The notes beneath the pieces were generated by a model. That model was not told the DNA's origin. It did no database searches and was given only the letters and a program-made list of their open reading frames with translations. Shown here piece by piece: positions 7,858 to 15,719 of a stretch of 64,000 bases of DNA. Positions within the stretch are counted from its first letter, which is position 1. Each line of letters begins with the position of its first letter. Source of the stretch: an uncultured Subdoligranulum sp. GTDB lineage: Bacteria; Bacillota; Clostridia; Oscillospirales; Ruminococcaceae. A program made the translations under genes and the position numbers. The stretch covers positions 2,472,481-2,536,480 of the forward strand of contig NZ_OZ007030.1 in the NCBI RefSeq assembly GCF_963931595.1, read 5' to 3'.

Positions 7858-8097
7858 ATCGTGTCCAGAGTCTATATAGCAATTCTACTTTTACTACTCT
7901 TATTGACCGTTTCACAAGTCTGCGTGCGGAACACGCAATTTCTGGTTATCAAAGGAACCAACTTATAAAATTTGAGCTTTTAACTCCATCAATAAGGCAA
8001 CCCAAGTTGCCGATCGGCAGTGGACCCGGCTGTCCGTATGGCCTTAGCCCCTGGTGGGCGGTCCTGGGTAAATTGCTTTGAAAAACTCCTGCACGAT
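7858..8097 (-). ncRNA. Structured leader RNA of the polyamine operon (candidate riboswitch or small RNA)
   Basis: Between the promoter and the leader terminator there is no credible gene, yet the RNA folds well. The ends pair (AUCGUG and GGAGU at 8097-8085 with ACUCU and CACGAU at 7871-7858). Inside are GGACC/GGUCC around a GCCC/GGGC hairpin, UGGUU/AACCA, and UGCGUG/CACGCA with loop UUCCG. ACCCA at 8069-8065 can pair with UGGGU at 8004-8000. That competes with a six-pair hairpin GGCAAC(UUGG)GUUGCC at 8011-7996, a switch-like alternative. I recognise no known riboswitch, tmRNA, RNase P or T-box signature. A divergent 6S RNA or a known class I fail to recall remains possible. Confidence 0.6.
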
Positions 8098-8118
8098 TCG
8101 TCTTTCAAAATCGAAGGT

Positions 8119-8147
8119 ATCGTATCATATTGCGAAAAAAATGTCAA
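8119..8147 (-). promoter_or_regulatory. Promoter of the leader RNA and polyamine operon
   Basis: On the minus strand TTGACA (8147-8142) and TACGAT (8124-8119) are separated by 17 nt. Transcription should begin near 8112, giving a leader of about 400 nt before speA. Confidence 0.85.
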
Positions 8148-8179
8148 TGAAAATTTTTGTAAAGTCCCCTGAAACAGCA

Positions 8180-8214
8180 AAAAGGGGGCCATCCCCTGCG
8201 GGATGGTCCCCCTC
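8180..8214 (-). terminator. Terminator of the hsp20 gene
   Basis: On the minus strand GGGGGACCATCCC pairs with GGGATGGCCCCC around GCAG, followed by TTTTT. It separates hsp20 from the polyamine-operon promoter. Confidence 0.9.
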
Positions 8215-8226
8215 TTGGAGGTACCA

Positions 8227-8697
8227 TTACAGAATCTCGATCTGGGTAGGCTGCTTCTCAGGCAGCTTCTTGGCTTCCGCCTTGGGCAGGTTCAGCTTCA
8301 GGATACCGTCCTCAAAGCTGGCCTTCACGTCCTCGGGCTTCAGCTCGTCGCCCACATAGAAGCTGCGGGCGCAGGAACCGGTGTACCGCTCCTGACGGAT
8401 GTAATGGCCCTGGCCATCCTTCTCGTCATGGTCGGCGGTGCGGTTGGCCGTGATGGTCAGATAGCCGTTCTGCAGATCCAGCTTCACGTCTTCCTTCTTG
8501 AAGCCGGGCAGATCCACAAAGACATCATAGCCGTTCTCGGTCTCCCGCACATCGGTCTTCATCACATTGGCGCTGCGTTTGCCAAAAGCGCGGCGGGGAT
8601 CAGCCGCTTCCATCATGCGGTCAAAGTCGCGATCCCAATCATTCTGGAACCAATCGTCCAGCAGAGCATCATGAAACATATAAGGCACCATCATCAT
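8227..8697 (-). CDS. Hsp20-family small heat shock protein
   Basis: This 156-residue cytosolic holdase chaperone binds unfolding proteins without ATP. A short N-terminal arm with WFQNDWDRDFDRM is followed by an alpha-crystallin domain starting KTDVRETENGYDVFVDLPG. The conserved beta9 motif is FEDGILKLNLPK, and the C-terminal tail carries the oligomerisation-type TQIEIL. Length is typical. The start MMM at 8697 has GGAGG about 9 nt upstream. A CIRCE operator overlaps its promoter, so the gene should be repressed by HrcA and induced by heat. It is monocistronic, with its own terminator. Confidence 0.95.
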   Translation of the reverse strand: MMMVPYMFHDALLDDWFQNDWDRDFDRMMEAADPRRAFGKRSANVMKTDVRETENGYDVFVDLPGFKKEDVKLDLQNGYLTITANRTADHDEKDGQGHYIRQERYTGSCARSFYVGDELKPEDVKASFEDGILKLNLPKAEAKKLPEKQPTQIEIL

Positions 8698-8810
8698 AAG
8701 TCATTCCTCCAATTCTCATCGGCTGCCGGTCATTTTCCGGCGTCGGACTTTTGATCTGGCCTTTCGGGGTTCTGCTTTCGCATCACCCTTTGTTCTCTTG
8801 GAACGCCTTC

Positions 8811-8839
8811 AGTATAGCACCGTGAATTAGCACTGTCAA
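8811..8839 (-). promoter_or_regulatory. hsp20 promoter
   Basis: On the minus strand TTGACA (8839-8834) and TATACT (8816-8811) are 17 nt apart. The -35 box lies inside the CIRCE palindrome. Confidence 0.88.
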
Positions 8840-8853
8840 GTATTGAGTGCTAA
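8827..8853. promoter_or_regulatory. CIRCE operator for HrcA
   Basis: TTAGCACTG, nine bases, GAGTGCTAA: this matches the CIRCE consensus TTAGCACTC-N9-GAGTGCTAA with one mismatch. It overlaps the -35 of hsp20, as expected for a heat-shock repressor site. It also lies upstream of the divergent ferredoxin gene. Confidence 0.92.
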
Positions 8854-8908
8854 TGTTTACATTTCATGCAATGTTTGTTCACAAAATATGCGATTTCTCC
8901 CCGGCCCC

Positions 8909-8937
8909 TGTACAAAGGGTCGGTTTTTTCGTATGAT
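8909..8937 (+). promoter_or_regulatory. Probable promoter of the flavodoxin-ferredoxin gene
   Basis: TGTACA at 8909 and TATGAT at 8932 are 17 nt apart, 38 nt before the chosen ATG. The -35 is imperfect. Confidence 0.5.
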
Positions 8938-8974
8938 AGGGGCAGGAATTCCCCCAAGAAAGAAGGTTTTCGCC

Positions 8975-9718
8975 ATGATTTACCAACTGCTTTTCAGCCC
9001 CACCGGCGGCACCCGGGCGGTGGCGGACGCCCTCTGCCCGGGGCAGGTCATCGACCTGTGTGACCGGGACCGGGATTTTGCCTCCGTAACGCTCACCGCC
9101 GACGATGTGGCGATCATCGCCGTGCCCTCCTACGGCGGCCGGGTGCCTGTGCCCGCCGCCCGGCGTCTGGCACAGGTGCAGGGCGGCGGCGCCCGGGCGG
9201 TGCTGGTCTGCGTCTACGGCAACCGGGCCTATGAGGATACCCTGGCAGAGCTGGCCGACCTGGCGGAGGCCGCCGGGTTCCGGGTGGCGGCCGGTGTGGC
9301 CGCGGTGGCGGAGCACTCCATCGCCCGGCAGTTCGCCGCCGGGCGCCCTGATGAAGCCGACAAAGCCGTCCTTCAGGGCTTCTGGGGCAAAATTCAGGCC
9401 AAGCTGGACGCCGGTAACGACACCGTCCCCACCCTGCCCGGCAACCGTCCCTACAAGCCGGGGATGGCAAAGGCCATGGTGCCCCGCACCTCCAAGCGGT
9501 GCATCGGCTGCGGCCGCTGTGCCGCCGCCTGTCCCACCGGCGCCATCGACGCCGCCGACCCGCGCCAGACCGATCCGGCCCGCTGCATCGGCTGCATGCG
9601 GTGTGTGCGCCTCTGCCCCGCCGAGGCCCGCAGTCCCGACCCCCAGGCTCTGGCGGCTCTCTCCGCCCACCTGGAGCCCCTCTGCGCCGGGCGGAAGGAA
9701 AACGAGCTGTTCCTGTAA
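8975..9718 (+). CDS. EFR1-type protein: flavodoxin domain with two [4Fe-4S] clusters
   Basis: This 247-residue electron-transfer protein has an N-terminal flavodoxin-like domain whose phosphate-binding loop is FSPTGGTRAVADAL. Its C-terminal 2[4Fe-4S] ferredoxin module has the cluster motifs CIGCGRCAAACPTGAI and CIGCMRCVRLCP. Such EFR1-family proteins are common in anaerobic Firmicutes as low-potential carriers, but the partner enzyme is not evident here. I chose the ATG at 8975, with AGAAGG upstream, over the ATG at 8843. The longer version adds 44 residues unlike the family and would run through the CIRCE region. Confidence 0.88.
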   Translation: MIYQLLFSPTGGTRAVADALCPGQVIDLCDRDRDFASVTLTADDVAIIAVPSYGGRVPVPAARRLAQVQGGGARAVLVCVYGNRAYEDTLAELADLAEAAGFRVAAGVAAVAEHSIARQFAAGRPDEADKAVLQGFWGKIQAKLDAGNDTVPTLPGNRPYKPGMAKAMVPRTSKRCIGCGRCAAACPTGAIDAADPRQTDPARCIGCMRCVRLCPAEARSPDPQALAALSAHLEPLCAGRKENELFL

Positions 9719-9729
9719 CACCGCATACC

Positions 9730-9764
9730 AAAACGGGAGCGCCCCGGCGGGGCGCTCCCGTTTA
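9730..9764. terminator. Bidirectional terminator between ferredoxin and PTS genes
   Basis: AAACGGGAGCGCCCC and GGGGCGCTCCCGTTT form a near-perfect stem with A/T runs on both sides, so it can end transcription arriving from either strand. Confidence 0.9.
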
Positions 9765-9774
9765 TTATAGAAGG

Positions 9775-11901
9775 TTATTCCACCCGCAGCAGGTCCTGGC
9801 CCGCCGTGACCTGGCCGGAAGCCAGCGTCTTCACGGCGGCATAGCGGTCGGTGTTGCAGACGATCATGGGGGTGGTGACCATATAGCCCGCCGACTTGAT
9901 GGCGTCGATGTCGAAGCTGATGAGCAGATCGCCCTTCTTCACCTTCTGACCATTTTTCACATGGGCGGTGAAGTGCTCGCCGTTCAGCTTGACGGTGTCG
10001 ATGCCGATGTGGAGCAGCAGCTCGGCGCCGCCCTCGGTCACCAGGCCGATGGCATGGTGGGTGTCAAAGAGGTTGTCCACCGTGGCGTCCGCCGGGGCCA
10101 GCAGTTTGCCCTCGGCGGGTTCGATGGCCACGCCGTCCCCCAGCACGCCGGAGGCGAAGGCTTCATCCTGCACGTCGGCCATGGCTACCACCGTGCCGGC
10201 GAGGTGGGCGCCGAAGGTCTCGGCGGGGACGGTCTCCTTGGGGGTTTCCGCCTTGGGGGCCGGGGCGGCCGGAGCCGCGGGCGCCACGGGGGCGTCGGAG
10301 GCGGGGCTGTCCATATAGTCTTCCAGGTTGGACTTGATCACCGCCACCTGGGGTCCGTAGATGACCTGGATGCCGTTGCCCTTGTGGATGACGCCGGAGG
10401 CACCGCTCTGGCGCAGCAGGGCGTCGTTCACCTTGCCGGAATCCACCACGGTGACCCGCAGACGGGTGGCGCAGCAGTCCACGTCGGAGAGGTTGGCCTT
10501 GCCGCCCAGGCCCTGGAGGATCAGCGCCGACACCTGGTCATGGCTGGCGGCACCGGCGGCCTCGGGGCCCACGCCGGTCTTCTCCTTGAAGTCGGCCCGG
10601 GTGTAGAGCTTGGCCTCGCCGTCGCCCGCCTCCCGGCCGGGGGTCATGAGGTTCATTTTGGTGATCATGAAGTAGAAGGTGAAGTAGTAGAGCACGAAGT
10701 AGACCACACCCACAATGACCACCCAGATCCAGTGGGTCTTGGCCTCGCCCTGGAGGATGCCGAAGAGGGTCAGGTCGATGAGGCCGCCCGAGAAGGTCAT
10801 GCCCACGCCCACATTGAAGATGTGCATGAGCATATAGGCCAGGCCGGCGTAGACGCAGTGGACGGCGTACATGACGGGGGCCACAAACAGGAAGGTGAAT
10901 TCCAGGGGTTCGGTGATGCCGGTGAGCATGGAGGTCAGCGCGGCGGAGAGCAGCAGACCGGCCACCACCTTGCGCTTTTCGGGGCGGGCGGCGCGGTACA
11001 TGGCCAGGGCGGCGCCGGGCAGGCCGAAGATCATGAGGGGGAACTTACCGGACATGAACCGGGTGGCGGACACCGAGAATTCCACCGTGTTCTTGGAGGC
11101 CAGTTCGGCGAAGAAGATGTTCTGGGCGCCCTGGACGGTGACGCCGTCGATGACGGCGGTGCCGCCCACGCTGGTCTGCCAGAAGGGGATGTAGAAGACG
11201 TGGTGCAGGCCGAAGGGAATGAGGGCGCGCTCGATGAGGCCGTAGAGCCAGGTACCGGCGTAGCCCGAGACCAGCACCAGGTTGCCCAGCATGGAGATGC
11301 CGGCCTGGACGATGGGCCAGACGTAGAACATGGCGATTCCCACCACCAGGTAGACGGCGGTACAGACGATGGGCACGAAGCGGGTGCCGCCGAAGAAGGA
11401 GAGCACCTGAGGCAGCTGGGTCTTATAGAAGCGGTTGTGGAGAGCCGCCACGCCGAGGCCCACGATGATGCCGCCGAAGACGCCCATCTGCAGGGTGGTG
11501 ATGCCCAGCATGGAGGTGGTGGTGTTGTCGGCCATGGCCTCCACGCCGCCGGCGGCGTTGATCATGGCGGAGATGGCGGTGTTCATGACCAGGTAGGCGA
11601 TGGCACCGGAAAGGGCGGCCACTTCCTTCTCCTTCTTGGCCATGCCGATGGCCACGCCCATGGCGAAGAGCAGGGCCAGGTTGTTGAAGACCGCGCTGCC
11701 GCACTGGTTCATGATGTCCAGCACGGTGTAGAGGGCGGTGCCCTGGTGGATGATGCCGGTGAGGCCGTAGGCCTGGAGCATCGTCTCGTTGGTGAAGGAG
11801 CTGCCGATGCCCAGCAGCAGACCGGCCACCGGCAGCAGGGCGATGGGCAGCATGAAGGAGCGGCCCACACGCTGCAGCACGCCGAAGATTTTGTCTTTCA
11901 T
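9775..11901 (-). CDS. ptsG: Glucose-type PTS transporter, fused EIICBA
   Basis: This 708-residue inner-membrane sugar permease and phosphotransferase imports and phosphorylates glucose or a related hexose such as GlcNAc. The EIIC membrane domain covers roughly residues 1-390 (RVGRSFMLPIALLPVAGLLL; the FGLHHVFYIPFW region). EIIB has the phosphorylated Cys in DVDCCATRLRV near residue 476. After a Pro/Ala-rich linker, EIIA carries the active His in LLLHIGIDTVKL near residue 631. Order C-B-A and length fit Bacillus PtsG/GamP. AGGAGG precedes the ATG. A RAT and terminator in its leader, plus the adjacent antiterminator gene, indicate sugar-induced antitermination. The exact sugar is not certain. 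Confidence 0.93.
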   Translation of the reverse strand: MKDKIFGVLQRVGRSFMLPIALLPVAGLLLGIGSSFTNETMLQAYGLTGIIHQGTALYTVLDIMNQCGSAVFNNLALLFAMGVAIGMAKKEKEVAALSGAIAYLVMNTAISAMINAAGGVEAMADNTTTSMLGITTLQMGVFGGIIVGLGVAALHNRFYKTQLPQVLSFFGGTRFVPIVCTAVYLVVGIAMFYVWPIVQAGISMLGNLVLVSGYAGTWLYGLIERALIPFGLHHVFYIPFWQTSVGGTAVIDGVTVQGAQNIFFAELASKNTVEFSVSATRFMSGKFPLMIFGLPGAALAMYRAARPEKRKVVAGLLLSAALTSMLTGITEPLEFTFLFVAPVMYAVHCVYAGLAYMLMHIFNVGVGMTFSGGLIDLTLFGILQGEAKTHWIWVVIVGVVYFVLYYFTFYFMITKMNLMTPGREAGDGEAKLYTRADFKEKTGVGPEAAGAASHDQVSALILQGLGGKANLSDVDCCATRLRVTVVDSGKVNDALLRQSGASGVIHKGNGIQVIYGPQVAVIKSNLEDYMDSPASDAPVAPAAPAAPAPKAETPKETVPAETFGAHLAGTVVAMADVQDEAFASGVLGDGVAIEPAEGKLLAPADATVDNLFDTHHAIGLVTEGGAELLLHIGIDTVKLNGEHFTAHVKNGQKVKKGDLLISFDIDAIKSAGYMVTTPMIVCNTDRYAAVKTLASGQVTAGQDLLRVE

Positions 11902-11948
11902 ACAGGTTCCTCCTATTTCTTGTGAAAAGTATGGGACTTTTCCTTTCT

Positions 11949-12004
11949 ATAAAAACAGACCCGCACAGCTCCCCCACGGAACGGCGGGAAAGCCATACAG
12001 GTCT
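11949..12004 (-). terminator. Leader terminator of the PTS gene
   Basis: On the minus strand AGACC...GGTCT and GGCTTTCCC...GGGGGAGCT form a long stem followed by TTTTTAT. Its 5' arm overlaps the RAT, so protein binding to the RAT would prevent it from forming. Confidence 0.8.
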
Positions 12005-12035
12005 AGCCTACACAGCGAAGGTGCAGTCACTATCC
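11998..12035 (-). promoter_or_regulatory. RAT antiterminator target in the PTS gene leader
   Basis: On the minus strand GGATAGTGACTGC...GTAGGCTAGACC matches the split consensus of BglG/LicT RNA targets (GGAT.GTTACTG...GGC.A.ACC) with an enlarged loop. It overlaps the leader terminator. Together with the second RAT before the regulator gene it defines a two-target regulon. Confidence 0.7.
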
Positions 12036-12054
12036 TCGTAAATTCAGTTGTGGA

Positions 12055-12921
12055 TCAGGAATCCACTTCCTGCAGGTCCCCCGCCACCCGCTTGAGGTGG
12101 ATGGTCAGGTAGATCAGCTCCTCCTGGGAGAGGGTCTGGTGCCAGGTCTTTTCGATATAGTCGGCCACGCACCGGGCGCATTTATAATGCTCCTTGCAGC
12201 TGCGGGCGATGAGCGCCCGGAAGGCCGTGTCGCTCTCGTCGGCGGAGTCGGTCATCAGCTTGCCCTGGAAGAGCCGCTGGGCAAAGTACCGCAGATGCAC
12301 CACAAACCGGTGAAAGGCCAGGGATTCCCGGTCGAAGGCGCCCAGGTCCCGGTAGTAGTATTCCACCACCTGGATGACCCCCTCGATGAGGCGGGTGATG
12401 TCGTACATCTCGCTCATGTCGGTGTTGAGCTCGGCGTTGACGATGTGCAGCGCAATGAAGGACGCCTCGTCGCCGTTCAGCTCCACCCCGCACCGCTCTT
12501 TGACCATGGCCAGACACCGCTGGCCCAGCTGGTACTCGGTGGGATAGTAGCAGAGAACGCTGCCCGCCAGCGGGTTCTGGAACTCGATGCCCTGTTCCTT
12601 GCGCTGGATGGCAAAGCTGATGTGGTCCGCCAGCGTGATGAGCAGGCTTTCGTTGAGGGGCTGATGGATGGTCGCCTTGATCTCGGCGATCATCGCCTCG
12701 GTCAGCTCGAGATGCTCGATGGGGATCTGCTCCACCAGCTCCCGCAGCCGCCGCTGCCCGGTGCGCCCCTCCATGCGGTAGACCTTCTCCACCTGGGCGG
12801 GGTCCACGAACTGCGCCACCTTGCGGCCAAACCCCAACCCCTTGCCGGTGACGATCATCTCGTTGCCTTTTTCGTCGATCACACAGAGGATGTTGTTGTT
12901 GATGACCTTCTTGATGCGCAT
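12055..12921 (-). CDS. BglG/LicT/GlcT-family transcriptional antiterminator
   Basis: This 288-residue RNA-binding regulator has an N-terminal co-antiterminator domain (about residues 1-56: IKKVINNNILCVIDEKGNE and GKGLGFG). It binds RAT RNA and blocks intrinsic terminators. Two PRD domains follow, with candidate phosphorylated histidines in ITLADHISFA, ALHIVNAEL, HRFVVHLRYFAQR and YLTIHLKRVA, through which PTS proteins set its activity. It is encoded directly upstream of the PTS permease. RATs precede both genes, so it should activate both when sugar drains phosphate from EIIB. Whether it is closer to LicT or GlcT is not decided here. Confidence 0.93.
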   Translation of the reverse strand: MRIKKVINNNILCVIDEKGNEMIVTGKGLGFGRKVAQFVDPAQVEKVYRMEGRTGQRRLRELVEQIPIEHLELTEAMIAEIKATIHQPLNESLLITLADHISFAIQRKEQGIEFQNPLAGSVLCYYPTEYQLGQRCLAMVKERCGVELNGDEASFIALHIVNAELNTDMSEMYDITRLIEGVIQVVEYYYRDLGAFDRESLAFHRFVVHLRYFAQRLFQGKLMTDSADESDTAFRALIARSCKEHYKCARCVADYIEKTWHQTLSQEELIYLTIHLKRVAGDLQEVDS

Positions 12922-12997
12922 TCCGTCGCCCCCTTTCTCCGCCCGGGACGGGCAAAAAAAATAACCAGCCCCCTAAAATCCCATTCCTGACACCAGA

Positions 12998-13022
12998 AAA
13001 AGATCCTAACGGAGTTGGTCTA
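12998..13022 (-). terminator. Leader terminator of the antiterminator gene
   Basis: On the minus strand GACCAAC/GTTAGGATC pairs with two bulges and is followed by TTTTT. Its 5' arm overlaps the end of the RAT, giving an autoregulatory switch. Confidence 0.6.
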
Positions 13023-13045
13023 GCCCGCTTTACCGGTAACAATCC
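13017..13045 (-). promoter_or_regulatory. RAT antiterminator target before the regulator gene
   Basis: On the minus strand the 29-nt element starts GGATTGTTACCGGTAAAG and ends GCGGGCTAGACC. That is very close to the LicT/SacY RAT consensus, with symmetrical internal loops. It overlaps the terminator that follows. Confidence 0.88.
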
Positions 13046-13081
13046 AACAAGGCCCCTCGGCCGCTTGCTTTATCTGTGTAG

Positions 13082-13111
13082 ACAATACCATACCCGTACC
13101 CCGAAAGTCAA
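13082..13111 (-). promoter_or_regulatory. Promoter of the antiterminator-PTS unit
   Basis: On the minus strand TTGACT (13111-13106) and TATTGT (13087-13082) are 18 nt apart, placing the RAT near the 5' end of the transcript. Between here and the divergent promoter at 13286 I see only GC-rich sequence without a gene. Confidence 0.7.
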
Positions 13112-13285
13112 CCACCCGGGGCGTTCCCGCCGTTTTTTCAGCAGGGTGCTCAATTTTCCCCGCGTTCTTTGGGCAGTTTGGCAAAGGCCGATGGCCGCCG
13201 CGCCGGGCGGGGGCCGCTTTTCCGCGTTTTTCCGCCCTTTTCCCGGCGGGTCCACGCTGCGTAGAGCGCTTCCACACGGCGTTCC

Positions 13286-13314
13286 TTGCAAATCCAACCG
13301 GCGGGGTGTAGACT
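13286..13314 (+). promoter_or_regulatory. Promoter of the XRE membrane-sensor gene
   Basis: TTGCAA at 13286 and TAGACT at 13309 are 17 nt apart. AAAGGAGG follows just before the ATG at 13341. Confidence 0.7.
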
Positions 13315-13340
13315 GAAAACCAGCAAAGGAGGAACGGACG

Positions 13341-15662
13341 ATGGATGCCAAAAAGATCGGTGCTTTCATTGCGGCGGCGCGGCGGGCCCGCGGCCTGACC
13401 CAGCAGCAGCTGGCCGAAAAGCTGGGGATCACCAACCGCGCGGTGAGCAAATGGGAGACCGGCCAGGGCCTGCCGGACATTGTGCTGCTGCCCGACCTGT
13501 CCGCCGCCCTGGGGGTCACGGTGGACGCCCTGCTGGCCGGGGAAGCGCCCGGGCCCGCCGCCGGGGAGGCGTCCGAACCGGTCCCGCCCGCCGCCTCCCG
13601 GCCGGAGGAACCGGCGCTGGCCCGGGTGCCCCATCGGCGTCCCATCCGCGCCGAGCGTAACGCCGCGGTGCTGGCCTGCCGCCGGCTGCCCGAGGTGCGC
13701 CGGCGGCGGCTGGGCCTGGCCCTGCTGGGGGTGGCGGGTCTCTTCGCAGGCATAGGATTGAGCGTGCAGGACTTTTTCGGCGGCAGCCCCACCGACCCGC
13801 TGGCACTGGCCGCCCTGGCGGCGGGGCTGGTGCTGCTGGGCTTTGCGGCCCTGACCCCCTGGCTGCGGTCCCGGCTGGGCAGGGAGCTGTGCCGCATGCC
13901 CGCCTGTACCCTGTATACGGAGGAGCTGCGCCGGGAGGACGGCGTCCTGCTGCCCTACGGCGACCTGGCGCTGGTGCGGCGCTACCGGGGCTGCACCGTG
14001 CTGGTGTGGGAGCGAAGCCTTGTCCCGCTGGCTGTGACGGTGCCCGACGACAGCTGCACCCAGTCCGCCCACGCCCTGCAGGACCATCTGCGGCTGCGGG
14101 TGCCGGATGCCTGCACCGACGGCGACCCCCGCACGCCCCGGCTGCGGCAGGCCCCCGTCCTGATCGCCCTGGCCGTGACGGCGGCGGTGGTGTTTCCGCT
14201 GGCGCTGGCCCCCACGCTGGGCTTTGCGGGGACGATCTCCCCCACCGGCACGCTGCTGATGCTCCGCCGGGACCCCGAGACCGGCATGGTCACCGACCTG
14301 CACAGCGGCGATACCTTCCCCTACCCGGCGGTGGGCCGGATGAAAAAGCAGTGGATGACGGGGGATTGCTGCGCCATCACCTACCAGACCACCGACGGCA
14401 CCACCCATGTGTTCCTGGCCACCTACGGCGACCGGGGGTCGGGAGTAAGCTACTACAATGTGGCGCCGCTGCTCCAGGGCACCTGGCGGCAGTACGAGGA
14501 CGCCGTAAACCCCGGCGTGACGCTGCGCAGCGAGCCCGGTTCGGGGAACATCCAGATCCTGTCGGACGCCTCGTCGCCGGATTACGGCCAGATCTACAGC
14601 GAGACCGTGCAGTTCGGCACGCTGGGGGTGGCCCTCTGTGACGAGGACGGCCTGGCCCACTGGACGGTGGTGCTGGGCCGGGACTACGACGCCGAGGACG
14701 GGCCGGACCCCGACGGGTCGCTGATCCTCTGCCCGGTGTCCATGGCAGCCACCGAGGCGGTGACGCTGCACTACTACAGCGAGGAGGACCAGGTGCGGGA
14801 CCTGCGGGAGGCCCTGGGCCTGCCCAGCCCCGAGGAGGAGGCCGCCCAACAGGCCCAGAAGCAGGCGCTGGCCGAGACACCGCCCTCCTTCTCGGGCGAG
14901 AAGGACTATACGGTGCGCACCGACGGCGTCTATTTCACCTGGGACGGCGGCGCCACCTTCAGCAAGGCGATGGAAGGCAGCGAGGAGGTGCGCACCACCG
15001 ACGACATCCAGCCCTGCGTCATGACCGACAACCTGGGCGCCTTCCTGACCACCACCCGCAACAACGAGGTGCAGCAGGTCACCCTCCACCTGACCCGCGA
15101 CCGGGGTGCCAGCTGGCAGGAGGTGCCGCTGGAGGACTTCGAGGGGGTGCACGATGTCTCCCAGCGCAGTCTGGGCTTCCTGGACGATACTTTCGGCTGG
15201 TACGGCGTCTGCACCGACTGGTCGATGGGCACCGGCATGGGGATGGCCATCGGCGTCACCCGGGACGGCGGCGTCAGCTGGGAGCATTGCGCCCTGCCTG
15301 GGGAAAGCCAGTCCGAACTGCTCAGCGGGGTGGTATTCTACGACGAGCAGACCGCCGTGGCCACCCGGTGTTCCCAGTTTGAATCGGGCTGGATCGACGT
15401 TTTTGTGAGCCGGGACGGCGGCGCCAGCTGGCAGCAGGCAAAGATGCCCTGGGACGCCGAGAACCTGACCGATGAGGAGCGGATGACCCTTCTGGCGGAC
15501 CGGGAGCTCTACTGGCTGAACAAGGTGGACCGCCTGGAGAAGGCAGACGACGGTTGGCGGCTGACGCTGACCCAGGCCCCCGGCGGCCACCAGGAAGCCG
15601 CCTTCACCGCGGACAGCCTGACGGGCCCCTGGACGCTGGAGGAAGTGCGCGACATTGCCTGA
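13341..15662 (+). CDS. Membrane-bound XRE-family protein with extracellular Asp-box (BNR) repeats
   Basis: This 773-residue protein has an unusual layout. Residues 1-58 are an XRE helix-turn-helix (RGLTQQQLAEKLGITNRAVSKWETGQGLPD). Two hydrophobic segments lie near 123-142 and 154-172, and a third near 271-292. About 480 residues follow, presumably outside the cell. The C-terminal half has four Asp-box motifs: WDGGATF near 533, RDRGASW near 586, RDGGVSW near 641 and RDGGASW near 691. These are typical of sialidase-like beta-propellers, but I see no sialidase catalytic residues. A DNA-binding head joined to an outside sensor suggests a one-component membrane regulator. That is inference. The middle region is homologous to the next gene. 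Confidence 0.8.
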   Translation: MDAKKIGAFIAAARRARGLTQQQLAEKLGITNRAVSKWETGQGLPDIVLLPDLSAALGVTVDALLAGEAPGPAAGEASEPVPPAASRPEEPALARVPHRRPIRAERNAAVLACRRLPEVRRRRLGLALLGVAGLFAGIGLSVQDFFGGSPTDPLALAALAAGLVLLGFAALTPWLRSRLGRELCRMPACTLYTEELRREDGVLLPYGDLALVRRYRGCTVLVWERSLVPLAVTVPDDSCTQSAHALQDHLRLRVPDACTDGDPRTPRLRQAPVLIALAVTAAVVFPLALAPTLGFAGTISPTGTLLMLRRDPETGMVTDLHSGDTFPYPAVGRMKKQWMTGDCCAITYQTTDGTTHVFLATYGDRGSGVSYYNVAPLLQGTWRQYEDAVNPGVTLRSEPGSGNIQILSDASSPDYGQIYSETVQFGTLGVALCDEDGLAHWTVVLGRDYDAEDGPDPDGSLILCPVSMAATEAVTLHYYSEEDQVRDLREALGLPSPEEEAAQQAQKQALAETPPSFSGEKDYTVRTDGVYFTWDGGATFSKAMEGSEEVRTTDDIQPCVMTDNLGAFLTTTRNNEVQQVTLHLTRDRGASWQEVPLEDFEGVHDVSQRSLGFLDDTFGWYGVCTDWSMGTGMGMAIGVTRDGGVSWEHCALPGESQSELLSGVVFYDEQTAVATRCSQFESGWIDVFVSRDGGASWQQAKMPWDAENLTDEERMTLLADRELYWLNKVDRLEKADDGWRLTLTQAPGGHQEAAFTADSLTGPWTLEEVRDIA

Positions 15663-15719
15663 CCCGCCCTTGTGCCGGAGATTTTCCGGGTGTACAATAA
15701 GGGGAAAGGAGGGTTTGCC

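Noticed and set aside
7706..7915. N-terminal extension of the decarboxylase
   Set aside because: It would be translated through the leader terminator and leader RNA. The internal ATG has a good GGAGG.
7858..8097. tmRNA, RNase P RNA or T-box as the identity of the leader RNA
   Set aside because: No tag-peptide reading frame, no GAGGAAAGUCC/ACAGAA core and no T-box sequence are present. The name is left open.
9499..11925. 808-codon plus-strand frame across the PTS gene
   Set aside because: It is antisense to the well-supported EIICBA gene and has a His/Gly/Val-rich composition without any family.
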